NCBI GenBank assembly: GCA_050010255.1
Contig: JBEKLJ010000162.1
Span: 1-8,022, forward strand
Source: JBEKLJ01 sp050010255
GTDB taxonomy: Bacteria; Acidobacteriota; Terriglobia; Bryobacterales; Bryobacteraceae
Direction: 5' to 3'
DNA length: 8,022 nt
Shown here piece after piece: positions 5,697-8,022 of the stretch. Both the position numbers and the translations under genes were made by a program. The notes beneath the pieces are model-generated. The model saw only the letters and a list, made by a program, of their open reading frames with translations. It did not search any database and was not told the DNA's origin. Each line of letters opens with the position of its first letter. Positions within the stretch are counted from its first letter, which is position 1.

Positions 5697-8022
5697 ATGA
5701 AGACCTTCGCCTCGATTTCATTGCTTGTGGCCGGATTCGCCAGCCTGGCGGCCGCTCAGGCGCCGGCCATGCAGGCACGGGACCTGGAGGCGCGAGGGGA
5801 GGCGCTCGCGGCTCAGCACGCGCTGCTCGGCGCCGTCCACAGCGCTCCCGAGGACCCGGCGGCGGCGCTGGATTACGCCGAGTTCCTGGACCGCTACAAC
5901 GACCCGGAAACCCGGGGCGCATATGAGAAAGCTCTGCGGGTGCTCCAGGCTCCGGCACAGAGCGAGCCGCGGCGCCGGGTGGCCCGAAGGCTGGTCCTGC
6001 TGGACCTGCTCGAGGGCGACGGCTCCGCCGCGGCCAGGCACCTGGCACTCTACCGCGAGGCCGGCGCGGGCGACTGGCCGGCCCAACTGCCTTCCCCCAG
6101 ACCAGCCGCGGAGCCGAAGTACACCACCGAGATTCCGGGCCCGCTTCAATCGTTCGCGCGCATGGCGGCGCTCAACCCGGAGATCGCCCCCGAGGAGCTG
6201 CTGGCCACGCTGGCGCGCAACGTGATCACCAGCGGATACCAGGCCTCGGCGGGCGGAGAGTTGCTCGAGCCGACCGAGTTCATGAAGCTGATCCTGCGCT
6301 ACCTCTCGCAGGCCCGCGAGCTGACCCGGCTGGCCGGAGAGCAAAAGGTGATCCGGATTGAGACGTGCGACTCGCCGCAGACCGCCGAGCTGCTGCGGAT
6401 TCTGGGCCATCGGATGCGCGGCGGCTGCGGCGGCGAGGTGGTGCTGGAGACGGTCAACGCCAGCCGCGCCTTCCTCAGCATCGACTCCGGCTTCCCGATC
6501 GCCAAACTCGAGCAGGCACTGCGGACCAACCGGCCCTTCGTGCACGAATACGGGCCGACGCGCGTGCCGCTGCTTTACGGGGCGGACTATTGGCTTACGG
6601 CGAAGGACAAGCAGAGCGGCGACTTCATCGACGCGCTGCTAGCTGATCCGACGCTCTGCCGTGCCTACCTGGGGATGTCGCAGCTCGACACCCAGACCGC
6701 CGAGGCGTTGCGGAAGGCGGCTCCCCTGGCGCGGTTGAAGGCCTTCGCACACGTGCTGGATTTCTTCGGTGGCATGTTCGAGATCCGTAACGGCAAAGCG
6801 GTCGTGCCGGGTGGAGCCAGATCGGCGCCGATGTGGGCCGAGCTGGTGGGCGTGTCCCCGGACCAGGGCGCGGCGTTCTTCGAGCGGCTGATCTCGAAGG
6901 ACGACGGCTGGATGGCCAGCTACTTCGACGCGCTGGCGCGCGCCTCCGGCCCACTCCAAGACTATTTCACCGAGCCCCAGCGCATGAAGCGCTTCTACCT
7001 GGCCGTGCGAGGCCGAGTGACCAGCCCCGGACCGGCGCGCCCCGTGTTCCGCTCCAACACCGACATGATGCTCTTGACCGCGCGGCTGTGGCTGGAGCCC
7101 GGCGGACGGCCCCATATCCCCGGGAATCTCGATATCTGGAAGAACGTCTTCCTACGCAACCCGCGGATTGCCAGGCACGACGTCAGACTCACTCGGGGAG
7201 CCGCTGCCTGGAGGGAGCCGGACGACGTCATCGAGGCGCTGTTCAGCATCTGCCGCAGGCTGGTCGAGAACGAACCACTGAAGATCTTTCTAGCCCTCAG
7301 CGACCTGGACCGCGGGCGTTCCAAGCCGCTGGAAGCGGCCACGGTCGAGCGCCTGGCGCGCGACTGGCGGGGCTACGGAGCCCAGTATTCGATCTTCAGC
7401 GACTCGCCAGTGGTCAGCGACGCGACCATCATCCAGTTCCTCGACACGGCCAGCGCGATCGGCCGCATCGGTGAGCCGCCGCTCAAACAGGACGTGGCCG
7501 GCACGATGCAGGCGCTGGCCGGCCTGTGGCAGATCTTCACGCGGCAGGGATCGATCCCGGAGGCGGAAGCCGACCGGACGCTGGCCGCGCTGGCCGCACG
7601 TTTCGCCGCCATCCGCAACCAGCGCGAGCTGTTTGACGCCGGGCGCGACGGCGTGCAGGTGCTGCTGCGCGCCACGGGCTCGCCGGAGGGCGTTTCCCCC
7701 CAGGACCGCCTTCTGGACCTGCTCTCCGGCACCGCTAGCACAGCCGACACTGAAACGCAGGCCCAGGTCGTCCAGCAGATGGTCCGCATCTCGGAGGCGC
7801 AGCGTCTGGTGTCGCTGAAGACGCTGTTCGACCTGGCCGACAACCTGGCCAGCGTCTCGCGTGGCCAGAAGCTCGACCCGCAGCTCGTCGGCCGCTTGGC
7901 GTCGCGGATCGCCGAAATGCAGCCGCCGCGCGCCAACCTGAGCACTGTCGAGAGGAATTCGATGGCGTTCGGCTACTGGCCCGAGCGTCACAGCGAGACC
8001 GAGCGGCGGCTGAACCTCCGGG
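5697..8022 (+). CDS. large exported protein of unknown function (3' end outside window)
   Basis: A single frame runs without a stop from the ATG at 5697 to the right edge: 775 codons seen, C-terminus missing. The start is well fixed, since an in-frame TAG lies at 5691-5693 and the ATG opens a Sec signal peptide (residues 1-20, K2 then a hydrophobic core, probable cut near AAA-QAP). Residues about 30-125 look like one or two tetratricopeptide-like helical hairpins (EALAAQHALL, DPAAALDYAEFLDRYNDPE, AYEKALRVL). A proline-rich linker (about 131-150) follows. After it comes a long, mainly helical region with a few compact segments: GGEVVLETVNASRAFLSIDS (246-265), PGNLDIWKNVF (475-485), EPDDVIEALFSICRRLVENE (507-526), GLWQIFTRQGS (609-619). 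There is no membrane segment after the signal, no enzyme motif I recognise, and only four cysteines. From memory, similar long proteins occur in Acidobacteriota as hypothetical proteins. It could be a periplasmic or surface scaffold, but no function can be assigned. Confidence 0.85.
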   Translation, partial: MKTFASISLLVAGFASLAAAQAPAMQARDLEARGEALAAQHALLGAVHSAPEDPAAALDYAEFLDRYNDPETRGAYEKALRVLQAPAQSEPRRRVARRLVLLDLLEGDGSAAARHLALYREAGAGDWPAQLPSPRPAAEPKYTTEIPGPLQSFARMAALNPEIAPEELLATLARNVITSGYQASAGGELLEPTEFMKLILRYLSQARELTRLAGEQKVIRIETCDSPQTAELLRILGHRMRGGCGGEVVLETVNASRAFLSIDSGFPIAKLEQALRTNRPFVHEYGPTRVPLLYGADYWLTAKDKQSGDFIDALLADPTLCRAYLGMSQLDTQTAEALRKAAPLARLKAFAHVLDFFGGMFEIRNGKAVVPGGARSAPMWAELVGVSPDQGAAFFERLISKDDGWMASYFDALARASGPLQDYFTEPQRMKRFYLAVRGRVTSPGPARPVFRSNTDMMLLTARLWLEPGGRPHIPGNLDIWKNVFLRNPRIARHDVRLTRGAAAWREPDDVIEALFSICRRLVENEPLKIFLALSDLDRGRSKPLEAATVERLARDWRGYGAQYSIFSDSPVVSDATIIQFLDTASAIGRIGEPPLKQDVAGTMQALAGLWQIFTRQGSIPEAEADRTLAALAARFAAIRNQRELFDAGRDGVQVLLRATGSPEGVSPQDRLLDLLSGTASTADTETQAQVVQQMVRISEAQRLVSLKTLFDLADNLASVSRGQKLDPQLVGRLASRIAEMQPPRANLSTVERNSMAFGYWPERHSETERRLNLR

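Noticed and set aside
5718..6545. 275-codon minus-strand frame opposite the large unknown gene
   Set aside because: The plus-strand frame is continuous over 775 codons with a signal peptide and a ribosome binding site. The minus frame has neither and no recognisable motif.

Overview
The window is very GC-rich (about two thirds G+C by eye) bacterial chromosome with densely packed protein genes. Most likely it comes from an Acidobacteriota genome of the Bryobacterales/Solibacter type. That placement is an inference from overall style: a secreted S9B peptidase, an exported Gfo/Idh/MocA oxidoreductase, a large secreted protein of a kind I associate with this group, and RAYT-type palindromic repeats. 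No rRNA or other phylogenetic marker is present. I see no tRNA, rRNA, CRISPR array, insertion sequence or phage gene.

Layout, left to right. Positions 1-374 hold the C-terminal end of a protein that resembles the tail of a sugar hydrolase. Eight bases after its stop lies a 99-bp imperfect palindrome (382-480) that looks like a REP/RAYT-associated element. Next comes a polytopic membrane glycosyltransferase of the GT-C type (551-2128, start fixed by an in-frame stop just upstream). After an 18-bp gap follows a complete exported dipeptidyl peptidase IV (2147-4294) with an intact catalytic triad. The convergent gap 4295-4429 carries two near-identical palindromes with GATC sites, the first starting inside the peptidase stop codon. 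On the minus strand is a Gfo/Idh/MocA-family oxidoreductase with a Sec-like signal peptide (5539-4430). A 157-bp divergent control region (5540-5696) contains three ACCGAYT half-sites in alternating orientation and candidate -10 boxes for both flanking genes. The rest of the window (5697-8022) is a single uninterrupted reading frame of 775 codons. It runs off the right edge and encodes a large exported, mostly helical protein of unknown function.

How the genes fit together: the membrane glycosyltransferase and the peptidase may be co-transcribed, but nothing ties them to one pathway. The oxidoreductase and the large unknown protein share a divergent control region and both begin with a signal peptide, so shared regulation is possible. 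All encoded products are predicted to be membrane-bound or exported, apart from the first fragment, whose N-terminus is outside the window. I do not see a defence system, biosynthetic cluster or other recognisable multi-gene system. The points most worth following are the unknown exported protein, its divergent control region, and the two unrelated palindromic repeat families.
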